23,070 nt of DNA, taken from positions 1 to 23,070 of the IMG/VR virus record IMGVR_UViG_3300030061_001008; one strand, 5' to 3'. Shown here piece after piece: positions 1-6,497 of the stretch (positions are counted from its first letter, which is position 1; every line of letters begins with the position of its first letter). Source of the stretch: a virus. Both the position numbers and the translations under genes were made by a program. The notes beneath the pieces were generated by a model, which was given only the letters and a program-made list of their open reading frames with translations, did no database searches and was not told where the DNA came from.

Positions 1-75
1 GGGAAAGTTTTTGCAAACACTAAGTTAAAGTTCAACCACATAGGCACACATATATTTGGAGGGTCTATTGAATGA
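1..75 (+). CDS. 3' end of an unknown upstream gene (partial)
   Basis: Reading frame 1 is open from the first base to a TGA at 73-75 and encodes 24 residues ending FGGSIE. The stop overlaps the ATG of the next gene (ATGA at 72-75). This four-base overlap is the same junction style used several times further along the operon, which is the main reason to believe it is coding. The GGAGGG at 58-63, inside this tail, is also the ribosome binding site of the next gene. The fragment is too short to assign a family, and the rest lies outside the window. Confidence 0.5.
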   Translation, partial: GKVFANTKLKFNHIGTHIFGGSIE

Positions 76-239
76 GTAAACCTATATCAAGGAAAAAGTT
101 ATTAAAACTTCTCCTGCCCGGTCTGAATTATTTATATGGGTTGGATAGTAAAAAATTGTATGAAGATTACCAAAGGAAAAAATATAATAATGCTAAAAAA
201 CCTAATGCTAAAAAACCTAATAAAAGGAGTATTAAATAA
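72..239 (+). CDS. small basic hypothetical protein, 55 aa
   Basis: ATG at 72 follows a strong ribosome binding site GGAGGG (58-63) at good spacing. The frame runs to TAA at 237-239, which overlaps the ATG of the DUF3310 gene (TAATG). The product is lysine-rich. Its N-terminal half (residues about 8-25) is leucine-rich and could form one amphipathic helix, followed by a hydrophilic tail ending in two copies of NAKKP plus a degenerate third. No family is recognised. The overlaps on both sides make it very likely a translated member of the operon, but nothing in the sequence shows its function. Confidence 0.7.
   Translation: MSKPISRKKLLKLLLPGLNYLYGLDSKKLYEDYQRKKYNNAKKPNAKKPNKRSIK
189..218 (+). 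repeat. 15-bp direct tandem repeat, 2 copies
   Basis: The unit AATGCTAAAAAACCT occurs twice back to back (189-203 and 204-218), followed by a truncated AATAAAAGG. It lies in frame in the 55-aa protein and encodes NAKKP twice, so copy-number change would keep the frame. It most likely reflects replication slippage in a flexible basic tail. Confidence 0.85.
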
Positions 240-493
240 TGTTTAGCAAAAAAGAACCTGATGCAACTGACACACAAATTGGTGGTACACATTATAAAGA
301 TATGGGGGCAGAGCCGTGGGAAGTTTTAAGACAATGGCTAAGTCCTGCACAGTTCAAAGGATTTTTATTAGGCACTACTGTTAAATATTTAGCACGAGTG
401 AATGTTAAAGATGTTGACGGCAAAGGTGGATTACAAGATATTAAAAAAGCACACCACACGTTGACGTACTTAATAGAACAGTTGGAAAAATAA
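239..493 (+). CDS. DUF3310 family protein
   Basis: The 84-residue product has the compact DUF3310 signature: an N-terminal IGGTHYKDMGAEPW block (residues about 14-27) and a helical core with KYLARV at about 49-54. It ends in a helix typical of the family (KKAHHTLTYLIEQLEK). DUF3310 is widespread in phages; phage T7 gp1.7, a nucleotide kinase, is reported to contain a related region, so a role in nucleotide metabolism is possible but not shown here. The ATG at 239 overlaps the preceding stop (TAATG), implying translational coupling. The length is normal for a stand-alone DUF3310 protein. Confidence 0.85.
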   Translation: MFSKKEPDATDTQIGGTHYKDMGAEPWEVLRQWLSPAQFKGFLLGTTVKYLARVNVKDVDGKGGLQDIKKAHHTLTYLIEQLEK

Positions 494-504
494 GGAGATG
501 AGTT

Positions 505-1218
505 ATGGCTATGAATAAAAGTAAAAAGACAAAGTTACCAATTGCAATTTTTAATAAAAGTAAAAAGAAAAAAAGTAAAAAACTTGATTGGACACCTCCT
601 CTTCCGTTACCAGAACCATATTGGGTACCTCCTACTACGTTACCAGAACCAGAACCAATCGTAATGTATAGCCCCAATGATAAAGTGACTAAAAGATATG
701 ATGGAAGTTTATATACTAAATTCCCATTGAAATTTCTTAAAGTTCATATACACAATTCGAGTATGCCCCAATGGTTAAAGAATAAATTTCATCGTATACC
801 ATACGCTGAAGAATTTAATGGTGAAAAAATAATTCGAAGGCCTAAATTTATATATGTCGGAGATATATTATTTGAAAATTACCAAAACTTTATGGAATTT
901 AGTGACAAATCGACTAAACATTTTGATGGACTATCTCTCAAAAGCACACAAATATTAGAAGAATATCTTAAAGAAAGAAATATGTTTTTACAATGGGTGC
1001 AGTACAAAAAAGCAGGTTATGTGGAAGCTAGACTTTTTGAACAAGACCCTGTAGGCGATAAAATAGAAAAAAATATAATTTCTTTTAGAAAGTGGAGGGT
1101 TAAACAACCTAATTTTTTATTTAATTATCGTCACGCTAGAACGATGTCTGACATAAAACCTTTAAAATACACACAACTACTGGATAATATCTTTCCCTTA
1201 AAAAATAATGACACCTGA
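505..1218 (+). CDS. orphan 237-aa protein with basic head and proline-rich linker
   Basis: The start is well supported by AAGGAG at 492-497, seven bases before ATG 505; an alternative ATG sits at 511. I recognise no family. The N-terminus (residues 1-27) is extremely lysine-rich, with two related NKSKK blocks. A Pro/Glu/Trp-rich linker follows (about 29-51, with PLPEP and LPEPEP). The rest (about 55-237) looks like a globular alpha/beta domain rich in aromatic and basic residues. The 3' end overlaps the VRR-NUC gene by 11 bases. The layout, a nucleic-acid-binding-like basic head tethered by a stiff linker, is compatible with a DNA- or RNA-associated role, but that is inference. It has no signal peptide or membrane segment. 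Confidence 0.8.
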   Translation: MAMNKSKKTKLPIAIFNKSKKKKSKKLDWTPPLPLPEPYWVPPTTLPEPEPIVMYSPNDKVTKRYDGSLYTKFPLKFLKVHIHNSSMPQWLKNKFHRIPYAEEFNGEKIIRRPKFIYVGDILFENYQNFMEFSDKSTKHFDGLSLKSTQILEEYLKERNMFLQWVQYKKAGYVEARLFEQDPVGDKIEKNIISFRKWRVKQPNFLFNYRHARTMSDIKPLKYTQLLDNIFPLKNNDT

Positions 1219-1516
1219 GAAGAAAGTTAAAAACAAAGTCGTAGCGATACTGAAAGAACACAAGGCATATTATTTCTATCCTATGACAGGTGGTTATGGT
1301 AGCAGTGGTGTGCCGGACATTGTAGGTTGTTATAAAGGACATTTTTTTGGTATTGAATGTAAAGCAGGTAAGAACAAACCTACAGCACTACAACTAAAAA
1401 ATATAAGAGATATACAAAACAATAATGGTATAGCTATTGTTGTTAATGAAAAAAATATTTCAGATGTTGAGACTATGTTAACTACTTGTCAAATACTAGA
1501 GGGGAGAACTCTTTGA
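1208..1516 (+). CDS. VRR-NUC domain nuclease
   Basis: The 102-aa product is essentially a single VRR-NUC domain of the PD-(D/E)XK superfamily. Key residues are visible in order: GVPD with D37, the IECKAG block with E50 and K52, and Q62. These fit the metal-binding and catalytic set D...ExK...Q. Stand-alone phage VRR-NUC proteins are thought to act as structure-selective or Holliday-junction-type nucleases in replication and recombination, often alongside SNF2 helicases; this phage encodes one further down the cluster. ATG 1208 lies inside the end of the preceding gene with no clear ribosome binding site, so translation is probably coupled. The length is typical for the minimal phage form. Confidence 0.9.
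   Translation: MTPEKKVKNKVVAILKEHKAYYFYPMTGGYGSSGVPDIVGCYKGHFFGIECKAGKNKPTALQLKNIRDIQNNNGIAIVVNEKNISDVETMLTTCQILEGRTL
1498..1506 (+). promoter_or_regulatory. ribosome binding site that selects a TTG start at 1513
   Basis: AGAGGGGAG lies six bases before TTG 1513, whose last bases form a TTGA overlap with the TGA of the nuclease gene. A longer frame could begin at TTG 1486, but that would place this strong site inside the coding region. The shorter start is therefore preferred. Confidence 0.7.
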
Positions 1517-1743
1517 GAAGACCTCATACTGGAAGACAAATACAACTGTTTAAATGTTTAGAAAAAAACTACGCCCTATCTAAAAAACAATTATCAAGAA
1601 AAATGAAAGTAAGTGTACGTAGCATTGAAAGATATTTACCAGTGCTTTTAGAACATAAGGTGGTAGAAGTAAAATTTACAGATATAAAAGGTAACTCAAA
1701 AAAACCAACGCATTTTTATTCAATAATGAGAAATAAATTATGA
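1513..1743 (+). CDS. small winged-helix DNA-binding protein
   Basis: From the preferred TTG start the product is 76 aa. It shows a helix-turn-helix of the DeoR/HTH-11 or replication-initiator type: KKQLSRKMKVSVRSIERYLPVL places a recognition helix around VRSIERYLPVLLEH. A wing-like basic strand region ends in HFYSI. It is likely a sequence-specific DNA binder of the phage, either a transcriptional regulator or an accessory to replication. It overlaps the nuclease gene by four bases (TTGA) and the next gene by four (ATGA), so all three are probably co-translated. A longer form starting at TTG 1486 (85 aa) is possible but has no good ribosome binding site. Confidence 0.75.
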   Translation: MRRPHTGRQIQLFKCLEKNYALSKKQLSRKMKVSVRSIERYLPVLLEHKVVEVKFTDIKGNSKKPTHFYSIMRNKL

Positions 1744-2042
1744 AACAAGAAACGTCTACTTTGCAAAGATTTGTAAAGTTATTAAAAGTATACAGTTTAG
1801 ATTCTGTGGATCTTAAAATAATTGCGTTTGCTCAAGACAAATGGAATAAAGGAGATGTTAGAGTTACTGACTTTTTAATAGAACATGTTATAGCATCTCC
1901 TAGCACATTACATTATCGTGTTACCAAACATCTTGTGGATAAAAAAATATTTAGTATAAGAGTTAACTCCCAAGACAAGAGGGAGAAGTTTGTAGTTAAA
2001 GGTAAAAGGTTTGATGACTTACTGAACAAAGTAGATTTGTAA
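1740..2042 (+). CDS. MarR-like winged-helix protein, 100 aa
   Basis: The product has a compact winged-helix layout: helices around LQRFVKLLKVYSL and VDLKIIAFAQDKW, then VTDFLIEHVIASPSTLHYRVTKHLVDKKIF as the helix-turn-helix and recognition helix. A basic wing (SIRVNSQDKREKFVV) follows. The SPSTLHYRV segment resembles MarR-type recognition helices. It is likely a DNA-binding regulator; whether it acts on this operon or on a host promoter cannot be read from the sequence. ATG 1740 overlaps the stop of the preceding winged-helix gene (ATGA), and its TAA overlaps the polymerase start (TAATG), so it sits directly in front of polA in one transcript. Confidence 0.75.
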   Translation: MKQETSTLQRFVKLLKVYSLDSVDLKIIAFAQDKWNKGDVRVTDFLIEHVIASPSTLHYRVTKHLVDKKIFSIRVNSQDKREKFVVKGKRFDDLLNKVDL

Positions 2043-3868
2043 TGCTTATAACTATAGACTTTGAAACTTACTACGATAAAAAATATTCGTTATCAAAAAT
2101 AACTACTGAGGAATATATACGTAGTAAAGAATTTGAAGTTATTGGTGTTGGTTTAAAAGTTAACGATGAAGAAACAGAATGGTTTTCTGGCACTAGAGAA
2201 GAAACAAAAGAATGGTTGTCTCAATTTAATTGGGATAAAGCTGTTGTACTAGCACACAACATGATGTTTGATGGTGCTATTTTATCTTGGTATTTTAATA
2301 TACACCCTTACAAATTAGCTGACACGTTATGTATGGCACGTGCAATTAATGGAGCATACTCTTCTGTAAGCCTTGCTAATCTTTCAAAAAGATATGGTCT
2401 AGGAGAAAAAGGTACGGAAGTTTTAGATGCGTTAGGTAAACGTAGGTCAGATTTTTCCCCCTCTGAACTAGAACGCTATGGTGGATACTGTCGCAATGAC
2501 GTATATCTCACATATAAATTATTTGAGAAACTCTATAGTGTTTTCCCCCGCAGCGAATTAAAAATTATTGATATAACCCTCAAGATGTTTACAGAACCTA
2601 GATTACAGCTAGATGTTAAGTTATTGGAGGATCACTTAAATAGTACGAAAATAAGGAAGGCGGAGCTATTAAAAGATTCAAACACCTGTAAAGACGTTCT
2701 CATGAGTAACGATAAATTTGCGCAGTTGCTACATAAAAAAGGTGTTGTTCCCCCTAAGAAGATTAGTTTGAGAACAGGCAAGGAGGCATGGGCTTTTGCA
2801 AAGACTGATGAAGAGTTTAAAGAACTAGCTGATCATGAGAATGAAGATATAAAGATATTAGTAGCCGCTAGACTAGGTAACAAAACTACTTTAGAGGAAA
2901 CTAGAACAGAAAGATTTATTGGTATAGCTAGTCGTGGATTGATGCCAGTTCCCCTTAAATACTATGCGGCTCACACAGGCAGATGGGGGGGATCAGATAA
3001 AATAAACCTTCAAAACTTGCCGTCACGAGGTAATGATGCAAACAAGTTAAAGACAGCTATTCAATCACTAGATGGGTACACAATAGTTGATGCCGACTCT
3101 TCTCAGATTGAAGCAAGGGTTCTTGCATGGTTATCAGAACAAGATGATTTAGTAGATGCTTTTGCAAATGGGGAAGATGTTTATAAAATTATGTCGGCTG
3201 GGATATATAACAAATCAGTTGACGAGGTTACAAAAGCTGAGAGATTTGTAGGTAAAACCACTATATTAGGTTGTGGTTATGGTATGGGAGCAGTTAAGTT
3301 TCAGAGCCAATTAAAAACTTTTGGCACAGAGATATCTCTTGAAGAGTCAACACATATTGTTGATGTTTATAGAAGAACTTATAGCAATATATCAAACCTA
3401 TGGAAACAAGGGCATAAATGTTTAGATAGCATGGTAGATATCACAGCTAATACTTTAGGCAAACATGGGGTTTTGGGATTTGACCCCCAACAAAGAGGAT
3501 TCTTATTACCTAATAAATTATGGCAACAGTACACAGGTTTACGTAAGGTGTATGACCCTGATGGCAGACCTCAATATGAATACAAGACTAGAAATAGTTA
3601 TACCAAAATATATGGTGGTAAGTTAATAGAGAACATATGTCAAGCCCTTGCTAGGTGTATAATTGCGGAACAGATGTTGAAGATATCTAAAAGATACAAA
3701 GTAGTGCTTACAGTTCATGATGCTATAGCTTGTGTAGTTCCTGATAGTGACCTTGAAAAAGCAGTTGAATTTGTGCGAGATTGTATGAAATGGCGACCAG
3801 ATTGGTGTCAAGATTTACCATTAGATTGTGAAGTAGGGTTTGGTGGTAACTATGGAGAGATTAAATGA
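2042..3868 (+). CDS. polA: family A DNA polymerase with 3'-5' exonuclease
   Basis: This 608-aa replicative polymerase has proofreading and polymerase domains and no 5'-3' nuclease domain, as is usual in phages. Exonuclease motifs are Exo I with D6 and E8 (IDFET), Exo II with D77 (HNMMFD) and Exo III with Y149 and D153. The polymerase part starts near HTGRW (311-315) and NLQNLP. Motif A is DADSSQIEAR with D352 and E357. Motif B has R401, K405, L409 and Y413-G414. Motif C is VHDAI with H559 and D560. L409 aligns with E. coli Pol I Phe762, and A561 replaces the usual acidic residue after the HD pair. The start codon overlaps the upstream stop (TAATG), and the stop overlaps the next gene (ATGA). 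The enzyme should extend primers made by the primase-helicase encoded at 8876-11755. Confidence 0.97.
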   Translation: MLITIDFETYYDKKYSLSKITTEEYIRSKEFEVIGVGLKVNDEETEWFSGTREETKEWLSQFNWDKAVVLAHNMMFDGAILSWYFNIHPYKLADTLCMARAINGAYSSVSLANLSKRYGLGEKGTEVLDALGKRRSDFSPSELERYGGYCRNDVYLTYKLFEKLYSVFPRSELKIIDITLKMFTEPRLQLDVKLLEDHLNSTKIRKAELLKDSNTCKDVLMSNDKFAQLLHKKGVVPPKKISLRTGKEAWAFAKTDEEFKELADHENEDIKILVAARLGNKTTLEETRTERFIGIASRGLMPVPLKYYAAHTGRWGGSDKINLQNLPSRGNDANKLKTAIQSLDGYTIVDADSSQIEARVLAWLSEQDDLVDAFANGEDVYKIMSAGIYNKSVDEVTKAERFVGKTTILGCGYGMGAVKFQSQLKTFGTEISLEESTHIVDVYRRTYSNISNLWKQGHKCLDSMVDITANTLGKHGVLGFDPQQRGFLLPNKLWQQYTGLRKVYDPDGRPQYEYKTRNSYTKIYGGKLIENICQALARCIIAEQMLKISKRYKVVLTVHDAIACVVPDSDLEKAVEFVRDCMKWRPDWCQDLPLDCEVGFGGNYGEIK

Positions 3869-4530
3869 GTTATACATGGTCTTATTCGGCTATAAATTTA
3901 TTTAAACAATGCCCTAAAAAATACCATCATCTTAAAATACTAAAAGATATTGTAGAACCTCAAAGTGAAGCCCTTTTGTTTGGCAACAGAGTACACCAAG
4001 CGGCTGAATTTTATGTGAAAGAAAACACCCCTTTACCAAAAGAATTAAATTACTTAGAAGAAACTCTTTGTAAGATAAAAGAAATTAAGGGAGACAGACT
4101 GTGTGAATACAGAATGGGTTTAACTAAGGATTTGCAACCATGTGGGTTCTTTGACAAAAAAGTATGGTGGAGAGGTATCGCAGACTTAATAGTATTAGGA
4201 GATAACAAAGCATATCTAATAGACTATAAAACTGGCAAGAGCAGTAGGTATGCTGATGTAAAGCAATTAGAAATACTGTCTTTAGCTATGTTTAAGCATT
4301 TTCCTAAAATAAAAAAGATAAAAGCAGGGTTATTGTTTATAATTACTAAAGAACTTATTAAGAAAAATTTTAGTGCTGGAGAACAAGATAAGTGTTGGGA
4401 GTATTGGGTATCTAATACTAATGACTTAGAAAATACTTTAAACACAGATGTGTGGAACGCTAAACCAAATTTTACTTGTAGAAACTATTGTGCAATATTA
4501 AGTTGTTCGCACAATGGACGAGGGGAATAA
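3865..4530 (+). CDS. Cas4/RecB-type PD-(D/E)XK nuclease with probable Fe-S cluster
   Basis: The 221-aa product carries the RecB/AddB/Cas4-type nuclease motifs in order: SAINLFKQCP with C16, GNRVH with H44, GIADLIV with D107, LIDYKTGK with D120 and K122, and QLE with Q134. A C-terminal cysteine group (C205, C209, C214) together with C16 matches the four-cysteine iron-sulfur arrangement of AddB and Cas4 nucleases, with slightly different spacing (C-x3-C-x4-C). Such phage proteins are single-strand DNA exonucleases used in replication or recombination. There is no CRISPR array nearby, so it is not a CRISPR adaptation protein here. It overlaps polA by four bases, arguing for a joint role at replication ends. 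Confidence 0.92.
   Translation: MSYTWSYSAINLFKQCPKKYHHLKILKDIVEPQSEALLFGNRVHQAAEFYVKENTPLPKELNYLEETLCKIKEIKGDRLCEYRMGLTKDLQPCGFFDKKVWWRGIADLIVLGDNKAYLIDYKTGKSSRYADVKQLEILSLAMFKHFPKIKKIKAGLLFIITKELIKKNFSAGEQDKCWEYWVSNTNDLENTLNTDVWNAKPNFTCRNYCAILSCSHNGRGE
4521..4526 (+). promoter_or_regulatory. ribosome binding site selecting ATG 4532
   Basis: AGGGGA ends five bases before ATG 4532. An in-frame upstream ATG at 4514 would put this site inside the coding region and has no ribosome binding site of its own. The downstream start is therefore preferred. Confidence 0.65.
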
Positions 4531-4531
4531 C

Positions 4532-4804
4532 ATGCCTTATGTAAATAAAAAAAGACCTTATAAAAAAGAATATAAAAAACAAAAAGCACGTGGGGAACAT
4601 AAAGCAAGAATGGAACGCCAACGTGCAAGACGTGCTGTAGATAAAAAAGGTAAAGATTTAAATAAAAATGGTAAAGCAGATAAGAGAGAGGGCAAAGATA
4701 TTTCTCATAAGAAACCATTGAGTAAAGGCGGTACAAATAAAGACGGATATAAGATAGAATCAAAAAACAAAAATAGATCACGCAACTATAAAAAAAAGAA
4801 GTAA
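4532..4804 (+). CDS. very basic small HNH-like protein
   Basis: From ATG 4532 the product is 90 aa and more than a third Lys/Arg. The C-terminal half (residues 56-83) reads DISHKKPLSKGGTN, then NRS. This matches the layout of small phage HNH-type proteins, whose usual motif is DH-x2-PLSKGG followed by a conserved N and R. The Asp normally before the key His is Ser here (S58-H59), so catalysis is uncertain. Residues 42-53 (DLNKNGKADKRE) fit a canonical EF-hand calcium loop except for Ala at position 8. No zinc-binding cysteines are present. It may be a nicking HNH enzyme, a degenerate relative, or a DNA-binding or condensing protein. It follows the nuclease gene directly (stop at 4528-4530). 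Confidence 0.7.
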   Translation: MPYVNKKRPYKKEYKKQKARGEHKARMERQRARRAVDKKGKDLNKNGKADKREGKDISHKKPLSKGGTNKDGYKIESKNKNRSRNYKKKK

Positions 4805-4834
4805 AATAGTGTTTGCTGAGTTTTAAACTAGACT

Positions 4835-4857
4835 AAGTATTATTAAAAATGATACTT
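4835..4857 (+). promoter_or_regulatory. AT-rich hairpin in the gap before the helicase gene
   Basis: The 84-base gap 4805-4888 contains AAGTATTATT (4835-4844) pairing with AATGATACTT (4848-4857): ten pairs with one G-U and a three-base loop. Only TTT follows, and the stem is AT-rich, so termination would be weak. A poor promoter-like pair (TTGCTG 4813-4818, TATTAT 4838-4843, 19-base spacer) overlaps it. The site may modulate transcription or RNA processing; this is tentative. Confidence 0.3.
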
Positions 4858-4888
4858 TGGTCGATACGAGTATTTAAAAGGAGAGTAC

Positions 4889-6436
4889 GTGGAGATCATA
4901 AACAACAAGGCTTTATTGCTTAAAGTAAAGCAGCCGGAAAAAATAACTTCTGTCATACCAAAAAGTAAATCAATAACCTCACATCAAGTGGTAGTCAAAT
5001 GGGGTTTAGAAGAAGCCCAAGTATTAAAAAATCTTAAAATAAAAAATGTGCCGTCCCCTATCATGGCTAACTACAAATGGGGAGGTATGTATAAACCATT
5101 TGAACACCAGAAGAAAACATCTTCTTTCCTGACATTACATAGACGTGCGTTTGTATTTAACGAACAAGGCACGGGGAAAACAGGAAGTGTTATATGGGCG
5201 GCTGACTATCTAATGAAATTAGGACTGATAAAAAGAGTTCTAGTTCTATGCCCTTTATCAATAATGCAATCGGCTTGGCAAGCTGATTTATTTAAATTTG
5301 CTATACACAGGTCAGTTGGTATAGCACATAGTTATTCCAAAGATAAAAGAATAGAAATAGTAAATTCAGACGCAGAGTTTGTCATATGCAATTATGATGG
5401 ACTACAAATTATACGAGACGAAGTTAATAAAAACGAATTTGATTTAATCGTAGTTGATGAAGCTAACGCATATAAAACTGTTACTACAAAAAGATGGAAA
5501 GTTTTAAACTCTATTATAAAACCTCATTCATGGATTTGGATGATGACAGGCACACCTGCATCACAGGCACCAACAGATGCTTATGGGTTAGCGAGAATAA
5601 TTAATCCCACTGGCGTACCGAAATATTTTGGATCTTTTAAAGATCTTGTTATGTATAAAGTATCTGAGTTTATTTGGCGGCCAAAAGATAAAGCAGAAGA
5701 TATAGTGCATGAAGCATTACAACCTGCAATTAGGTTTACTAAGGAAGAATGTTTAGATTTACCTGACATGACATATACCACAAGAAATATTCCTTTAACA
5801 AAACAACAGGACAAATACTACGAGCAACTTAGAAAAAATATGTTGGCAGTAGCCGCAGGAGAAGAAATAACAACAGTTAATGCAGCCGCAAACTTAAATA
5901 AGTTATTACAGTTATCTTGCGGTGCAGTATATACAGACAACAAAGAAACAGTTGAATTTGACGTATCAAATAGATTAAAAGTTTTAACTGAAGTAATTGA
6001 CGAAGCAAGCCACAAAGTAATTGTGTTTGCACCTTATCGACATGCAATTAATTTAATAGAAGATTATCTTGTTAAAAACAAATACCACTGTGAAGTAATT
6101 CATGGAGATGTTTCTGTAAATAAAAGAACGGATATATTTAATAAGTTTCAAACAGAAGATAAACCACAAGTATTAATTATCCAACCACAAGCCGCATCTC
6201 ATGGTGTAACTTTACATGCCGCAAATGTTGTTGTGTACTGGTCAGCAGTTATGTCTGTAGAAACGTATTTACAGGCAAACGCAAGAGTTCATAGAGCCGG
6301 ACAAAAGAATCCTTGCACAGTGGTTCACTTACAAGGTTCGGCTGTGGAAAAAAGAATGTACAAGATGCTTCAATCAAAAATCGACATACATAATAAGTTG
6401 ATAGATTTATACAATAATATTTTAGAAGACGCTTGA
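4889..6436 (+). CDS. SNF2-type (superfamily 2) DNA helicase/translocase
   Basis: The start is GTG at 4889, with AGGAG at 4879-4883. The 515-aa product has a Q-motif region (EHQ, Q73), Walker A QGTGKT (93-98), Walker B DEAN (190-193), motif III TGTPAS (220-225) and C-terminal motifs ending QANARVHRAGQ (462-471) with arginine-finger candidates R466 and R469. The H-R-x-G-Q ending and overall length fit minimal phage SNF2-like helicases. The box is DEAN rather than DEAH. It should be a cytoplasmic ATP-driven DNA translocase or helicase working with the PolA and nucleases encoded upstream. Its stop codon TGA (6434-6436) is part of the -35 box of the next promoter. Confidence 0.93.
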   Translation: MEIINNKALLLKVKQPEKITSVIPKSKSITSHQVVVKWGLEEAQVLKNLKIKNVPSPIMANYKWGGMYKPFEHQKKTSSFLTLHRRAFVFNEQGTGKTGSVIWAADYLMKLGLIKRVLVLCPLSIMQSAWQADLFKFAIHRSVGIAHSYSKDKRIEIVNSDAEFVICNYDGLQIIRDEVNKNEFDLIVVDEANAYKTVTTKRWKVLNSIIKPHSWIWMMTGTPASQAPTDAYGLARIINPTGVPKYFGSFKDLVMYKVSEFIWRPKDKAEDIVHEALQPAIRFTKEECLDLPDMTYTTRNIPLTKQQDKYYEQLRKNMLAVAAGEEITTVNAAANLNKLLQLSCGAVYTDNKETVEFDVSNRLKVLTEVIDEASHKVIVFAPYRHAINLIEDYLVKNKYHCEVIHGDVSVNKRTDIFNKFQTEDKPQVLIIQPQAASHGVTLHAANVVVYWSAVMSVETYLQANARVHRAGQKNPCTVVHLQGSAVEKRMYKMLQSKIDIHNKLIDLYNNILEDA

Positions 6437-6460
6437 CATTGTAAAAGATTTACTTATAAT
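6433..6460 (+). promoter_or_regulatory. perfect-consensus sigma70 promoter
   Basis: TTGACA at 6433-6438 and TATAAT at 6455-6460 both match consensus in full, separated by 16 bases. The expected start of transcription is about 6466-6468, some 30 bases before the ATG at 6498. The helicase stop codon lies inside the -35 hexamer. It should drive the Gp157-like, four-cysteine, acidic-tail and HTH genes using unmodified host RNA polymerase. Confidence 0.85.
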
Positions 6461-6497
6461 AATTAATAGTGATATTTAATACTAATAAGGGGAAGAA

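Noticed and set aside
189-218. Short tandem repeat as iterons of a replication origin
   Set aside because: There are only two copies. They are in frame inside a coding region and encode a repetitive basic tail; no AT-rich unwinding element or further copies are nearby.
441-677. 78-aa leftward frame with hydrophobic runs opposite DUF3310 and the orphan gene
   Set aside because: The phenylalanine/leucine runs are the complement of lysine-rich coding sequence. It has no ribosome binding site and no homology pattern.
1534-1548. QIQLF in the winged-helix protein as a clamp-binding motif
   Set aside because: It lies in what looks like the first helix of the folded domain, where Gln, Leu and Phe have structural roles, unlike the linker motifs of the polyvalent protein.
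1486-1743. Longer form of the first winged-helix protein starting at TTG 1486
   Set aside because: The strong AGAGGGGAG site at 1498-1506 and the TTGA stop-start overlap point to TTG 1513. The upstream TTG has no ribosome binding site.
3865-4530. Cas4-like nuclease as a sign of a CRISPR system
   Set aside because: No repeat-spacer array or other cas gene is present. Stand-alone Cas4/RecB-type nucleases are common in phage replication modules.
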